Assembly (NCBI GenBank): GCA_018350325.1
Contig: JAEVLN010000006.1
Span: 2,742,693-2,806,692 of the forward strand
Direction of reading: 5' to 3'
Length of the DNA: 64,000 nucleotides
From: Globodera rostochiensis
Taxonomy: Eukaryota; Nematoda; Chromadorea; Rhabditida; Heteroderidae
Shown here piece after piece: positions 11,400 to 24,304 of the stretch (position 1 is its first letter; the number at the start of each line of letters is the position of its first letter). Both the position numbers and the translations under genes were made by a program. Below the pieces are notes generated by a model. It searched no databases. It had not been told where the DNA came from and saw only the letters and a list, made by a program, of their open reading frames with translations.

Positions 11400-12640
11400 T
11401 TGGGGTTTTTTGAATCAATTTTCTTAACAAACAAAATTCACCATTTTTTTTTTCAAAAATTTTTGGCATCTCCAAGACTTAAAAAGCGAGCAAAAATTCT
11501 GCAAGAGGTGCATAAAGATTAATTCAATTGTTTTCAACAGAAACATAGTCAATGGACCAAAAGTTGGCTAATTATTGCTATTTATAAAAAAAATTTGAAT
11601 TTCCTGTTTTTGGCGCAACCAAATGCGATTTTTTTGAAAATTATAAATATTTTTGCAATTTTCCCAACCCAAATTTTGGGGACCTTCAAATTTTTAGCAG
11701 CATTAATTTTCATTCTCCACAAAAACAAATGCTTTTGATGCTCTCCATACCATAATAATATCCTTTCTTTCAACACATAATCCAGTTTACTCAATTTCCG
11801 GCGAATATTTGCCACTTATTTCACCCACTCGTCTCAATTAGTGTGTATTGTTTGTGCTTTCCATTCATTGGATTTGCCCAAAAATGCGTCCGCATAATCC
11901 CAAACCGCCCCAAATTCCGTCTTTTCGTGGGTTCATATTCATTTATGCCAAAAACATTTTGGGCTCATTAAACCCGCACTAAAATGCCATCATTTCGAAC
12001 GCCGTCAGTTCGCTTGTTCAGGTACACATTACCGTTCGTTTACTGGAACGGTCACTAATTTTTTGATGTAAACTTTAACCATTATTACATATATGTACGG
12101 TCTCTGATCACTATTGATTAGAATCATGTAACTTTCCCCATTAAAAATGTCTCTGAAAATGATCATGAGCTATGTGGCCCAAGGTTGGGCATAATGTCAA
12201 ACGAGCGCTTTCGAAGCGTTCAAACATTTTGAGCAAGAAATAGAATTGGTTGAAACAATGCTTCTGATGATCAGAAATTTTTTTGAGTATTTGTAGCAAT
12301 GTCAACTGATCCAAAATGATCAGATCCTTTTTTCTGAATTGGACCGGACCATTTGGGTGATCAAGGGACATGATCAGATTATTAAATTTGAGGATCACCA
12401 AAACATTGGTTGGTCGTTGGTTGATAAAAATGAAATAAATGGTGGCATTTTCTCAGTTTGTTTCTTCTTCCGCTGACGACGCTTTATTGCCACAATGTCT
12501 CCTCTGAACGGGGGACGCCGTTTTTGGTTGACGGAGAAGTGATGTCTTCTTCCCTAAACGATGGTTAGCTAAATTGGGCATGACTCAGAGATAGGGGGGG
12601 GGGGGGGGGAAACCATAAAAATACTCATTTTGGCATCCCG
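11400..12640. other. AT-rich intergenic stretch, no supported gene
   Basis: Contains AT-rich sequence and several TGATC/GATCA-rich segments (12,090-12,400). A poly-G tract lies at 12,594-12,608. No exon with convincing splice sites was found. Confidence 0.5.
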
Positions 12641-12645
12641 AGAAT

Positions 12646-14771
12646 TATGATATTTTGCCCAAAAAGGCATTGTTCCGGCTGTTGGGCACCGTCGATGGAA
12701 GTCCGAAGGGCGGACGGGCATTTTGCGCACACTGTTGTCCCAATGGCATTTGTCCGATGGTGGGGGAGTGCCAATGGACGACGGCACTTTTGGGCCCAGG
12801 GGCATGGCGGACATTCGACAAATGATCAATTCCGATAACAAACGGGCGAACAACAATGGAACAGAGCGAAAGAATGGCAACCGGGTAATGTGATTAGTGT
12901 GTCTTGCCGATCAGGGATTTTATAATGAAATATGACTTTCGGGTTGGCACCCCGGAAAAGTCGGGGACGGAGTTCCTCGTGTCGGGGAAAACAAATGATC
13001 GGGGTCAGGTCGGGGTTGTGCGGGCGGCACTGTCGTGGATCGGGGTCGGGGATTCTTCTAAAATCGTCGGGGATCGAGGTTTTCGGTGTCGAGGACACAT
13101 ATGCCCAAAAATGATTAAATTCTTGAAAAGTCAGAAAACTTGTTGCCAGGTCGAGATAAGATCATTTATTGATCAATGCACAAGTCCTTGATTAGCTGTT
13201 GAGACTTTATTATTAAATCAAAATTTGATTAATTAATTTAAATGAATGAACGGCACGGCACTTAAAGTCTATTTTATATGTACAATAAAATCACCTTTTT
13301 AGCATAGAATGGCCGAGATTAGTGTGAAAAACGGCAGCTTAACGCACAAAACAGAGAACAATGGCATCAAAGTTGAAGGAAAAAAGAAAGAAACTGTATC
13401 AAAACATCGACATATTGCCAAAGTGAGTTAAAAAATTACACCAAAATCAGAAACAATTTTGAAAAAAAATCTCAAGATTTAGAAAAATCAAAAAGGCGGC
13501 ATTGAACGGGCTGTAGTCATCAAATTGTTCCAACATTCAAACCAAAGTGCCATTCTCCGAGGCACGAGCCCAGCCCCTCCAGTGCCACAAAAATGGAGAA
13601 AAGGCAAACAAAGTCAACTGAATGCCGGCCATGCTGGCCCGCCGGCGATTGCGCCGCATTCGCCCGGCACAGCGGCATCGCCTGTGGCAATAATTCCACA
13701 AATTGGAGCTGTTCAAAAGCACAACAACAACAGCAAAATCCGAACAAAGCAATTGTTACTCCGGAGGATTTTTACAACTGGAAGAAAAATTGCGGGGTGC
13801 TTTTTTGGGATCGTTTTTGATTATGTTGGACCAAAACAACCCAAAATGATCAGATCATAGTCTGAAGGGAAATCAAAATCTTAAAAACGATTTTTCTCTT
13901 TTCTGAAAATCGGTTTCAGACTAGAGACCGGAATTGAGCTTCGCGCGAGACGAGATTCTCGAAAAAATCTCGGATCTCGAAAAATCTCGAAAATTCAGTT
14001 TTATTCGAGACGAGATGTCGAGACGAGATTTCTCGAGAATCTCGTCGAGATTTTTCGAGATTTCGAGACGAGATCTCGTCTCGACCGGTCTCTATTTCAG
14101 ACCATCAAGGTCTAAGTGACTTCTGATCGGCTTCTGAAGACGTGGTCGAATATTAAAAATGGATCACATTAAGTACTGATCAGAATATTCTCACGGGGAG
14201 ATGGTTTAATTGATCCGAAAATTTCGGACAAATCCAAACCGTGTAAGACAATAACAAAAACTTCTTGGCATTTAGCAAGAATGGCAGTATCATCAACAAC
14301 GCTACAATGATGACAACCAAATTGAATGGCACAATGCCGCCCAATACGACGAATGATGATGCCATTCACCGACCGGCTTGCAATGGCACCAGCAATGCCA
14401 AAACTGCAACAACTCCATGCACACGGAGGACGGACGGTTGCCAGATGGCGGGCAAACAGCTCAGCGACGTTGTTGACGAATGCCATGCAAAAATCTGTTG
14501 TTGCCCATCTACAAAATGCCATTCAACTTCTGCTGAAACGGTTGTTGCTGAAGTGATCAGCAGCAGCAGTCCATGTCCGCTGAATGCCGGCTGTCAGCAA
14601 ACTGATCAATCGACGTCCTCACATAACGAAGACTGCCACCAGAACAAATTGCGGAAACTGAAAATGCGCCGAATTGTGTTCCCCGCACTGAATAAGATGG
14701 AGAATGCAGTGCGCTGTGGTGATGATGGACTGTACAAAAGCGTTGATAGAAGTGATCAATGGCGATGACAT
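12646..14771 (+). CDS. Candidate multi-exon gene, low-complexity product, function unknown
   Basis: Three or four frames can be chained on the + strand. An exon ending at about 12,882 (frame with GPRGMADIRQMINSDNK, donor CGG|GTAATG) joins in phase to an exon beginning CAT AGA ATG GCC near 13,303 (acceptor TTTTAG) and ending at 13,421 (AAA|GTGAGT). The next exon, from about 13,480, stays open to 13,858. A Ser/Thr/Asn/Cys-rich frame at 14,265-14,771 may be the last exon. In the 13.5-13.8 kb exon two frames look equally plausible (one with poly-Gln before PEDFYNW, one Pro/Ala-rich). A MITE at 13,922-14,094 would lie in the last intron. I recognise no domain. Codon third positions look more structured than the flanks, but this is a weak call. 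Confidence 0.3.
13922..14094. mobile_element. hAT-type MITE, 173 bp, TSD TTTCAGAC
   Basis: Terminal inverted repeat TAGAGACCGG...CCGGTCTCTA, flanked by perfect 8-bp duplications TTTCAGAC (13,914-13,921 and 14,095-14,102). The interior consists of short self-complementary units around GAGACGAGAT and TCTCGA. Eight-bp duplications and TAG-starting ends fit the hAT superfamily. Confidence 0.85.
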
Positions 14772-14984
14772 GGATCGCGGCGATCATTCTGATCAGTCTC
14801 CAAATCAGTAAGACGATCGTTCTCTTGATCAGTAATTATCACGAACGGGAAGATGCAAAAAAATCTTTTGGTTACATTATTGCATCAAAACCCCTCAAGC
14901 ATTGAACACAATTTTTTGAAAAACTTTTCTTAGTCACTTATAGACTCAGATGAATGAATCCTTATTATAAAATGAAAAAATGGC

Positions 14985-15350
14985 TGTTCATCCTATGATA
15001 CGAATTCCAATGCGAGCTTTTCAACGTAAAAATATCCAATAAAAAAACTTTAAACAAAAAAATCGAGTGCGCAAAAAAAAATTATGGATTTCCACCTAAC
15101 TATAAGGATTGACTTTTTTAAAATTTTCAAAAAATGCACCCCTAAAAATTGACATTTTTGCAACTAAAATTCTGCCATTAAAAAATGAACATTTTTATTT
15201 CTCTTAGCCCATTTTTGCTATATTTGAAAAAAATTTCTCCATATTTTTGCAATTTGCCCATATTTGGTCCATATTTTACAATTTTTCATCCATATTTTAT
15301 GGCCATATTTCGACTTTTTTGTCCATATAAATCGTGACCCTACTTATGAC
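14985..15350. pseudogene. Decayed copy of lipase exon plus intronic repeat
   Basis: ATACGAATTCCAATGCGAGC followed by TTTTCAACGTAAAAAT matches the 3' end of the lipase exon at 7,061-7,138 and its donor. The following sequence matches the dispersed repeat at 7,490-7,870, but the lipase exon of 7,274-7,357 is absent. It is a partial duplication with no coding potential. Confidence 0.5.
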
Positions 15351-15744
15351 AGAACTTTCCAGGGCCGCAAATGTCCGAAACGCAAATGACTTTTTTTTTA
15401 ATTAGGACAGCAAATGTTACCCAAACACCTCAGATTTAATTGATAAAATTTACTTTGAGGGGGGAGTGGGGGGGGGGGGGGGTAAGTTCAAAAAACAATC
15501 AAGCTTGTTGTGTATCGTCACACCTATGCCAAATCTTGCAAAAAACGAACATAGGACAAAAAATGGAATCGTGTCGATACAGCGGCGATGAATTCGTGTC
15601 AAATTTATAGGCTTTGAGAAATATGCTAATTTTCTTTATGCAAAGCAAATTCTTTTATTTACAAACATGTTCTCGGGGACAATGTTTCTGACACCGACCC
15701 GCACGCTGAGTTTTTCTAATTTTCAAGTCCAACTAATTTAAATG

Positions 15745-16285
15745 AAGAGAAAAATTGCCATTTTTCTTTGGCTTCCCCTTACTGCGAATTCTGTGCCGAA
15801 AAATATTGCCAAAACAAATAAACATTCGGCATTTTTTGAATGGTCCCGCCAGCGCATTGCCATAGAAGCCTCGGGCGCATTGAGCACAAGTATCGCCAGC
15901 GGTGTTGTGCTCACATCTGCATTCAACAAGTTCAATCCGGCAAGTTCGGTTTGCTACTGCTTTTCACTCACCGGATTCCGCGTCACATTCTTTGGCATGT
16001 TCGTTGCATTGGCACGGCACGCATTTGGTCAATGGTCCCCCAAATGGCTCAGCCCGTTTATGCCCGGGGCGACAAAATTGTCCGCTGTACGCGGACGGAC
16101 ATACGCACCATTCCACCCAATCAGCACGACTGAGGTTTGGGGAAGAATGGCATCGGTTGTTTCTCAAAAGGATGCCAAAACCAACCCTCTCGGAATGCCA
16201 TTTTTGTCCAACTCGAACACGTCGGTGGCAGAAATATTGACTAAAAAACGTTATATTGACTTTGACTACAAATCCCCAAAATATT
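15745..16285 (-). pseudogene. Laminin-type EGF fragment (laminin or perlecan-like), in-frame stop
   Basis: One frame reads through a laminin IV-A tail and EGF modules: WVEWCVCPSAYSGQFC, then CVPCQCNEHAKECDAESGE, an in-frame TGA at 15,964-15,966 where the family has Cys, then in the same frame CRCEHNTAGDTCAQCARGFY. Spacing of cysteines and the HNTAGDTC motif are diagnostic of laminin EGF modules of basement-membrane proteins (laminin alpha or UNC-52/perlecan). Upstream and downstream exons are missing. The single TGA replacing TGC could be a real lesion or a base error; the lack of neighbouring exons favours a relic. Confidence 0.7.
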
Positions 16286-16339
16286 GACCAAAACCCCAAA
16301 TACTGCCAAATATTGATTAAAAAATGTGCTAAAACTATA

Positions 16340-16437
16340 AAATCAAGGGCGGAGCAAGGAATTTTTCGGGTGGGGGGGGGCGGGGGTGGCGCGGGCCCCA
16401 CGGCCCCCCCTGGCTCCGCCCTTGTATAAAATATTAG
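16340..16437. repeat. Short fold-back with CAAGGGCGGAGC ends
   Basis: CAAGGGCGGAGCAAGG at 16,345 is mirrored by GGCTCCGCCCTTG at about 16,411-16,423. Homopolymer G and C tracts fill the interior. Ends resemble the AGGGGCGTAGCCAGG elements at 27.3, 36.6 and 36.9 kb. Confidence 0.6.
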
Positions 16438-16439
16438 AC

Positions 16440-17270
16440 TTTTCTTCTAAATTACTTATCTATAAGCTAAAATATGGGTTTATTCTCAAAAAAGCCAAAA
16501 TATGGACTCTACTTATAATGAATCCGGGTTTTTTTACCAATCATTTTTTTTCTTTTTTTGTCCCTTACAAATTACTAGTCCCGTTTTTGTTGACCTGGAC
16601 CAAATTTAATCCCGAGTTTCCCCCAAAAGTCCCGGTCTTCGTGCCATCCTACTCAAGATTTTGAATCTCCCCAAAAAAAAAATGTGGCGCCGTGTGCCGT
16701 AAAACTCCAAAAAGTCCACCACCTTCAAATGCCGTCTGGTCGATCTCTTTCCGTGACTCTTTTGACTTCTCAACGATTTGCAATGCCATCTTCTCTATGT
16801 TCAGTGCACTCGTCCGATGTCATTGAGCCAACTTCGATGCGTTGGAGGTCAAATCGGTCAATAATTGGATGTCCATCGTGACGAAAATGAGCGCGATATG
16901 TTGCCAGAAGAAAATGCCGTGTTCAGTTGAACACCGAAGTTTTCAACGTGTTTGGCCAAGTCAAACCTGTATTTGATGATAAAAAATAATCATTATTTGA
17001 TATTACTATTAACAAAAATATTACCCAATTTGACACATTTTACATGGACGGCCCCTCTACGGTTCGCCAAATAATTCTCGGCACAGAATTCGCATCGGCA
17101 ATAGCAAGCAAAACTTAGAAAACCTCAGCGTGCGGTCGATGACGGAAACATGTCGGATCATTCTATAAGGATTATCATGTCATTATCATAATAGGATTAA
17201 ATAAAAAATTAACGCACGAAAAATATGAAAAAGAATAAAAATGACAAAGAGAATTTCTCTGACTATCTCG
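16440..17270. other. Intergenic stretch with weak coding-like traces on the - strand
   Basis: On the - strand, about 16,920-16,760 has a frame containing YRAHFRHDGHPIIDRFD, and about 17,120-17,030 a Cys-rich frame (CYCRCEFC). Stops break both and no family is recognised. They may be remnants of an unrecognised gene. Confidence 0.25.
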
Positions 17271-17271
17271 C

Positions 17272-18037
17272 TTATTGACTCGTTGTTTCGTCGCAAGTTC
17301 TTTTAGCGTAAAATAATTTTTTCAAAAGTTTGCGGCGCATGTACGACCAGCCCAGGAGAAACCCTAAAAAACAATTCATAACTAACCATTTTGCACGGGA
17401 AAAAATCAAATCCCAAAGCTGATCCGGCCTATCCAGGTATTGGATTGTCATTTCCGCCGTAGCATCAGCAGGCAATTCCAAGACGTCGTTCATGTTGCCA
17501 CGTGGAACAACCACACACGTAATTCTTTGCTCCCTCGCGCCAGCTAACTGTTGTTCGATGGAATCGACTTCCACGATGGCGTCTGCTTGGTCGATTGTCG
17601 CTGTTATTGCTGTATCCGCTCTCGTCAATTGCCTGGTCGCCAGTGACAATATACTGGACACAATTGCCGCAGAGCCGGAGTCGCATTCTAAATATTGCTG
17701 AATTTACAAATTGAGTGAAAAGACTAACTATTGCGTTGTCTTCAAAATTTCCCTGCACGCTCAGATATGGTTTTAGTCTGTTTTTGGTGATTTTAGCCAC
17801 GATTATATCCGCCTCACCTTAATTTAAAATCCATGAATTTTCAAAATTTTATTGTTAGAAGATACACTTACCGAACCATGTTACACCATCATCCTCCGAT
17901 GAAAGCGCTAAGCTGACTGTCTGTCCTGGCTTGTTAGGCCTCACGAATTCAATGTCGTTATGTTGACGTATAAAATGTAGCCGCAGATGTTTGATACGCG
18001 AGGTACAACCGAGCCGGTTGCATCGGAATTTTTCCAT
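17272..18037 (-). CDS. Unknown protein, C-terminal transmembrane segment, three exons
   Basis: Exons 18,037-about 17,871, about 17,819-17,733 and about 17,702-17,272 join in phase (donors G|GTAAGT and ATA|GTTAGT, acceptors TTAAG and TTCAG), giving roughly 230 residues. The start is the ATG before FRCNRLGC. The N-terminus has a CxxxxC...HxxxH arrangement (CNRLGC, LRLHFIRQH) that could bind zinc. The middle is mixed alpha/beta-like with no match I can name. The C-terminus has one hydrophobic segment (WLVMNCFLGFLLGW) followed by a basic tail (RRKLLKKL), as in a tail-anchored or single-pass membrane protein with a positive cytosolic end. No signal peptide. The gene appears intact; the fold is unknown. 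Confidence 0.6.
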
Positions 18038-18039
18038 GA

Positions 18040-19510
18040 TATTTGTACTGATTCCTTAATTTTTTGAACAATTTTATTATGCACCCAGGGGTGAGAGCCA
18101 ACTACCTCGCAACATTTGGGAATTGTATTTTTGAGGTCTCAAAAAATTTCTGGAATCGTAATTCCGACCTCAAAAAAGTCATGTGCTTAAATTGCTAAAA
18201 AAACTATCATTTTTATAGGATTTTGTTAGAATCAATAAAAAGAAGTATTTATTAAATAAAACGAAAAAAGATTTTAAGTAAAGGAATAGAAAACACGATA
18301 AATAAATTACCGGTCAGGATTTAACCACTGAGCCATACGACAACTGAGTACAAATAGTTTGCAAAAGATATATAATTAAAGATTTTTTAAAATTGATTTG
18401 TCATTATGCATTATTTAAATCTTTCAAGCTCAGATTCGTAATGATTTCCACCAAAAACCCAATCTTTACCAGTGCAAAAAAAGTCTCGTTTTCCGAGACT
18501 AAAAACCCGAGACCGAGACCGAGACCCAAAAAAACCGAGAAATTTCTCGACTCGAGAACCGAGAATCTCGAGCATCCCTAGTATTTATGTAATATCTCTA
18601 ACTACAGGCAATGTCCGCCATTTGGCATAGGTGCCAACCAAAGCTAAAAATATATAAAAAAATATGGATTTCCATATAAATCGTGGCCCTAATCATAAGA
18701 CATCATCAGTGACGAAATAAGTCAGAATGGTTGTTGATTTGTTATTTGCATGTGACGTGATTCTGGAATTCAATAAATAATAACATAGACCATTCATGAA
18801 ATCATTGAGAATTGCGTAAAACCCCCTTTTTTGTGGGACCAATCTTCTGCACTGTCACCAACGACGCACTAATGAGTGGTGAACGAAAAGCTCTGTTTCA
18901 AACCGAAACAATGCAACCAATTAATTGGTTAACCGAACAATGTAGAAACCGACAAAAAAAGACATGGCACCAAATACACAAATTTTATCCGTTGCGTTAC
19001 CATTACCAACATATTTACAAAAAATTACCGAATAAACATTCAAATGAATAATTGAACCAATCGATTAACAGCATAAATAAATAATGAGTAAATTTGGTAC
19101 ATTGTACAAATAAAAATAAAAGCATCCAACAATAACAATTTTAAAACATTTGGAAAGCAAAAAAATGATGCTCAAGTCCTTGCTCACCGAAAATAATACT
19201 AGCTTGGAAGAATATATATTTTTAGTTGATATTGAAAATAGAAATTATGTGTTTTGATCAACTGGCACGCAAATTGGTTTAGAGTTTGGAAGGTCGAAAC
19301 TCATTTTAAATTCGCATTTAATCATAATACGTCCATGGATCAAACATCTTTGCGCTTCAAAAATTAGTTTAACCGTTTTCTCTCATCAGACCAAAATTTA
19401 GGTAAACGCACCAGGTGCCAGTGGACTAAAAATACAATATGCATGCACAGCGATATGAATTTGTAAAATATTGATTTCCCGTTGCTGCAGAATGAATTTT
19501 TGTTGTTCTC
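18040..19510. other. Gap with repeat relics
   Basis: Contains a reversed tRNA A-box-like string (18,310-18,345, AACCACTGAGCCATAC) and a GAGACC/CTCGAG-rich element (18,485-18,585) ending AGCATCCCTAG, similar in content to the hAT-type MITEs but without a matching left end. A frame at 18,812-19,051 (+) is Gln/Lys/His-rich and unsupported. Confidence 0.45.
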
Positions 19511-19514
19511 TATG

Positions 19515-22500
19515 TCACAGATTGTCAAGAAGGCACTCATCCCCGTGGCAAGCATCGACGGCACGAAGGTATTGGCTCAGATGGAACTCAGACAGCGGGA
19601 GAGGCAGCAGCGACGGCTTCAGTTGGTGCAGTTGCTGACCCACGGTGTCAAGAGGCAACAGCGTTTCGCAGGATTCGTTGAAGAACCGCGAAATGCCTGT
19701 CAAAAGAAGTAAAATCAAAAGAGAAAGATCGAAGCAGGAGGGTTTGGGTTCGGTTCAAATACCCATCACTTTCAGCACGATCTATAGTAATACCCAAAAA
19801 AAATCGGATTCCAGCTATCGCAAAATTTGCAGCAACTGAACAACAACCTCACTCATGGGTTCGCAAACACAAAAAAGACATCGTGCCAAGTTCGGATTGT
19901 AAAGAAAAAAATTCCGCCACACGCACCTTGATGCGATCGCCGGGAGGGAAACACATTGAACAGTTCGGCTTCTCCACTATCAAATGCGGACCCCACGGGG
20001 TAACGTCGAAATTGGCGTGTGATCGGAAAGGTGTGCCCTTCAGTGGAAAACAGCAGACGTTCATAGTGACGATTTGCAGGATTTTCCATGTCAAAAAGCT
20101 AAAAAATTAATCACATTTTTGTAAATGTATACATAAATTTGAAATGTGGTTCTGATCACTGATCAAGCCGTTTGATGGGTGTGACCTGATTCGTTCAACT
20201 GAATCAACACTGTTTGATCAGGAACATCATTTTGCAGAAATGTAAAAGTATTCACCAGGTAAAGATATTTGCATGTTTCGGACAAGAAAAATGACTCCAT
20301 CCGGTCCTCCAACGACCGATCCACCACATTGTGCACGGTGGCAAATCCGCACGGCACGCGCGCGTGCAGGTTCAGCGAGTCAATGATTTGCATGCCGACG
20401 TGCTGGTAGAACGGTGATTTGGTGGCCAAAAACAAGAAATACGTTGACTCGACAAATTCGGGCCTAAAAAGGGATTATTTCCAATTAAAAGCAATTTTTC
20501 AACATAAAATAGAAGAGAGCCCGACCTGTCCCATACCCAGTTCCAGTGACTGGATATTTCTAAGGTTGATGGCGTTTTTGGGCAGGGGATTTCTCTGGAT
20601 ATTCCCGAAAATTTTGTCAACGAGTGCCAGGGGCAAAGCGGAAAATTTGTGACTGCTTTTTTATTTTGTTTTGTTGGCATTGCCTGAGGGGATAAAAGGA
20701 CACGTCGGGCGTCTTCAGGTGCCAGTTGAAGCGCTCCGGTAGCAGCTCATATTTTTGCCAAATTGCATAGTAAAACGCGTGCGAGCAGATGGCATCGTCC
20801 AGGTCACCGGCCAACACCTGGACACCGGCAAAACTGGCCTAAATGCAGAAATTTGAAATAAAAAAAATATAAACACAATATTTATGCACTATTATTTTTA
20901 TAATTAATAAAATAATAACATGAGTATGGGCAGACGAATTCAAAAGTCAAACCGGTAGAAACTGACATTTTCGATTTGGTTAGCTGAATTTTTTCGGTGT
21001 TCATAACCGGTTAAAGCAAAATTCGATTTATGATTCGATTGATTTTTTAAAAAACGATAGCCCTGCCTGCTCAAAAACCAAATGCCGACACGATTTTTGT
21101 TTTTGGATTAAAAGTTCTAAAATTCCTTATTTAAAAATATTTATTAACAGCTTCAAGACCACGGGGGCAAACCAAATTACCTGGAGTGCGTCCAGCCACG
21201 TGTTCAACACCGTCCCGTCCTTAATGTCCACATTCAAATAATTTGGAGGTTCGCCATCGCCTAAATTTAAATTCGAATTCTATGCCATTTTTAACCCAAA
21301 AAAATACGACTTTATGGCTTAATTCTGGTGAGGGGGAGGAAGGACAATCCGCCAAAAATGCAAAATTTGAAAAAATTTAAACGCCCGGTTCGAATAATTT
21401 TATGAAAAATTGCGGAAACACAAAAATCAACCAAATCGGCATTTTGGCCTCCCACGGCGCATGTTCGTCTCAATGCGCTGTCGCAATTCCGTGAACATTT
21501 CCAACTCGCGCACCTCGCCAAACAAAATGTGCGCCTTGAGCAGATACTCAAAGAACGAGTCAAAGCCGGCACCGAGTCCTTAAAATAAATTTAAAAAACC
21601 CAATTAATTTGTAAATTCCGAAAGTCTACCTACCTGCCAAGGAACCTTTCCATTCACCCGTCTGCACATCAATAACAGTGCCTTAAAATTTTTTCAAGTT
21701 AAAAAAAAATTTTCTTAAAAATTTTTGAAATTAAAACAAACGTTCTTAAAAAATTTTCAAATTAAAAAAAAAACATTCTTAAAAATTTTTCAAATTAAAA
21801 AAATGTTCTTAAAAATTTTCAAATTAAAACAAAAAAAAATTGTTTTGTTTTTGTTTCCAACTTGCCCAAAAGGCCGGTGTCACTGTTTCTCAGTGTCCAA
21901 AGAATTTCGTTGCATCGGCGCGCCTGCGCCTCAAATGTCGGGTCGTCGAGCAGTCGAGAGAGTACACCAAATTCGAGCAGTAATGAGCCGGCACCGGCAG
22001 TGCACGACTCGTTGCTGGTGCTCGGCAGGACGCCATGCAGCAAATTGACGCGTGGATATGGAAGACCTATAAACACTCATTTTAATAAAAAAGCAAAAAA
22101 TCTACTGATTTAATATTTTCATCATTACCAACCCCATTTTTTTCTCTATTCATTTTGTAACTTCTTATTTCTTCATTTTTAATGTTTTTTTTAAATATAT
22201 AAACGTGTTTTATTTGTTTATTTTTTAAATGTCGAGAAAATCCAATTAACATTACCTAGCTGTTTTTAACTTTTAAGCAAATTTTTCATAACTCATAATT
22301 TTAAAAATAACAAATTTCTTTTTTTTTAGTTTTAATGGTTAATTTATTACAAACTATAGTAGATGTGTCTTTAAAAATGCATTTTAAAATGATTTTTTAA
22401 AGAAAACGAAAACAAAAAAAGCCCACCCACCGGTCGCTGTGCCTTCAAAAGCTGGCAACAGTCGTGTGGCCATGTCATGGGCCAATTCAAGCAGTTCACC

Positions 22501-23751
22501 GTTGTAGGTGGACAACGAGAAATCGCCGTGGAACGGATTTTCGTTAGTCAAAATCAAATGGGCGGACAGCAAAGAACCAATGACCCTGAAGAACTAAAAA
22601 TATAATTTTTTTTTTGTCAAAACTCCACTAAATCTCACCCGATGCCAGCAAAATCCGAAAAATTAAAAAATAAGGTTTTAGCCTCCCCCCCCCCTCCCCG
22701 CAATTCATTTTTTGTTTCAAAGAAAAATTCTGATTTTCCATTTTTGGAATGGTCAAAAATCACTAATGTCCAAACCTGATCGTAACTTCGAACACTTGCA
22801 CAGTCACATTTTTATCAAATGTAACGGTGTCGGCGATCAAATTGACGGCTTTGTGAAACAGTGTTTTGTTCTGCATCACAACCAAAGTGTTGAGCGAGTC
22901 AATCTGAAAACATAAAAAAACTTTCCCCTTCCCACCTTAGCAATTCGCCATGTTTAGGAGCCGATTAGAGCCCGACCTGGATCCAGGTGTAGATTTTTCA
23001 TGGATAAGTAGCTAGAAAAAAATTTCGGAGGGGGGAATTGATCCATCTGAGCGCCAGAAGCGGCCCGCCGGTGCCGATTTTTTCCGAAAATTTTTGAAGA
23101 AATTCAATGTTTCAGGCAGCTTTTCCCAAATACCCTTGTAAAGCAAAAAATATTTCAAACCAAAAATGTACCCCTAAAACATGACTTTTTCTTTGACCAA
23201 AAGATCGACATTTTCCACAAAATTTTGTTATAAAATTTTCTAAAACATGTGAAAAATAGTACATTTACAATTGTGAGAGAAAAATTAAGGTTTTTTACGT
23301 ATAAAATGACTGGATTTGGTCAGTTTTAGCACCCTTTTTAATCAATATTTTGGCACTTTTTGGGGTGAATTACCAAAGTGAGTGAATAGTCGCCAAGCAC
23401 ATCGTTGATGTTCAAATTTGCAGGGTTCTCATAGTCCGGACCTCTGCCAGTGCAATGGATCGGATCCAACTCGTCCATTGGAAAGGCGTGCCTAGAAAAA
23501 TTCCGCAAAATTTCACAAAAAACAAAATTTTACAATAAAAAACTTCATATAATTGTTGTATCCGAAGAAAAACATTTCTCGGGCCTGATCCCTGGCCATT
23601 TCAACATCATCAACATCAATTTGGCTGAATTTTGCTTCAAATTTGCTTGCGTGAAATGGAAAATTTGGCAGATGCGATTGGACGCTGTTGAACAAAATGC
23701 TTGTGACGCTCAGTGAAAGCGGCAGAAGTGCAAAGGTGGGAACAGCAATTT
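19515..23751 (-). CDS. EDEM-like ER degradation-enhancing alpha-mannosidase (GH47), 5' end missing
   Basis: Twelve exons join in phase: 23,751-23,544; 23,491-23,374; 22,903-22,776; 22,585-22,431; 22,066-21,866; 21,681-21,634; 21,578-21,456; 21,260-21,181; 20,838-20,684; 20,463-20,256; 20,098-19,927; 19,696-19,515. Order and motifs follow EDEM1: [109 protein letters not shown] and FSTEGH (calcium-site Thr in GH47). EDEMs trim mannose on misfolded glycoproteins in the ER lumen for ERAD. Two introns use GC donors (21,865 GCAAGT; 20,683 GCAATG). The first exon with the Met and signal anchor is not found; exon one here starts after an acceptor. The acidic loop after MRR is shorter than in vertebrates. 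The last exon is less conserved and less certain. Confidence 0.9.
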
Positions 23752-23896
23752 TCTGGGGATTTGGAACAAAATTAAAAATGATTAATTTATATTAAAATGT
23801 TATGAAAACAAAGGGCAGGCGGTTTTAGGAAAAACTTTGGTAATAATGCAGCCCCTCCCCCCTCCCCATTTTCAAAAAAAGAAGTGAAAATTTTTT

Positions 23897-24250
23897 TTCA
23901 AAGTTGATAAAAAGGTGTTTTTAGGGGTTTTCGGGGGGCGTAGAATCGAATATGACATCTATTTCAATCAATTTCGAACCATGGACCCGATTCGAACAAT
24001 TTTTCAAGAAATTCACATTTTTCAAAATTATTTTTGGTCTCAAAATCATTCAAAAAGCATGAATTCGATCATTACATGCTGTTTCGTTGTAAGTTTGTGC
24101 TTTTCGAATGATTTTGAGGCCAAAATAATTTTTGAAAATTGTTTGAATCGGGTCGCGGGGTTCGAAATTGATCGAAATAGATGTCATATTCTGATTCTAC
24201 GCCCTCCGAAAACCCCCAAAACACCTTTTTATCAACTTTGAAAAAAAAAA
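23897..24250. repeat. Fold-back element, ~150-bp arms
   Basis: Left arm about 23,897-24,055 (TTTTCGGGGGGCGTAGAATC, GACATCTATTTCAATCAATT) is mirrored by about 24,100-24,250. It is the best-preserved copy of the dispersed GTAGAATC-GAATxTGACATCTATTT family. It lies upstream of the first visible EDEM exon. Confidence 0.8.
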
Positions 24251-24304
24251 GTGTATTTTTTTTAAAGATGTGGGGCACCAGCCGCCAATATCCGGAATTG
24301 GTAT

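Noticed and set aside
15742..16287. 181-codon + strand frame
   Set aside because: It is the antisense shadow of the laminin-EGF frame on the - strand, which has the diagnostic cysteine spacing.
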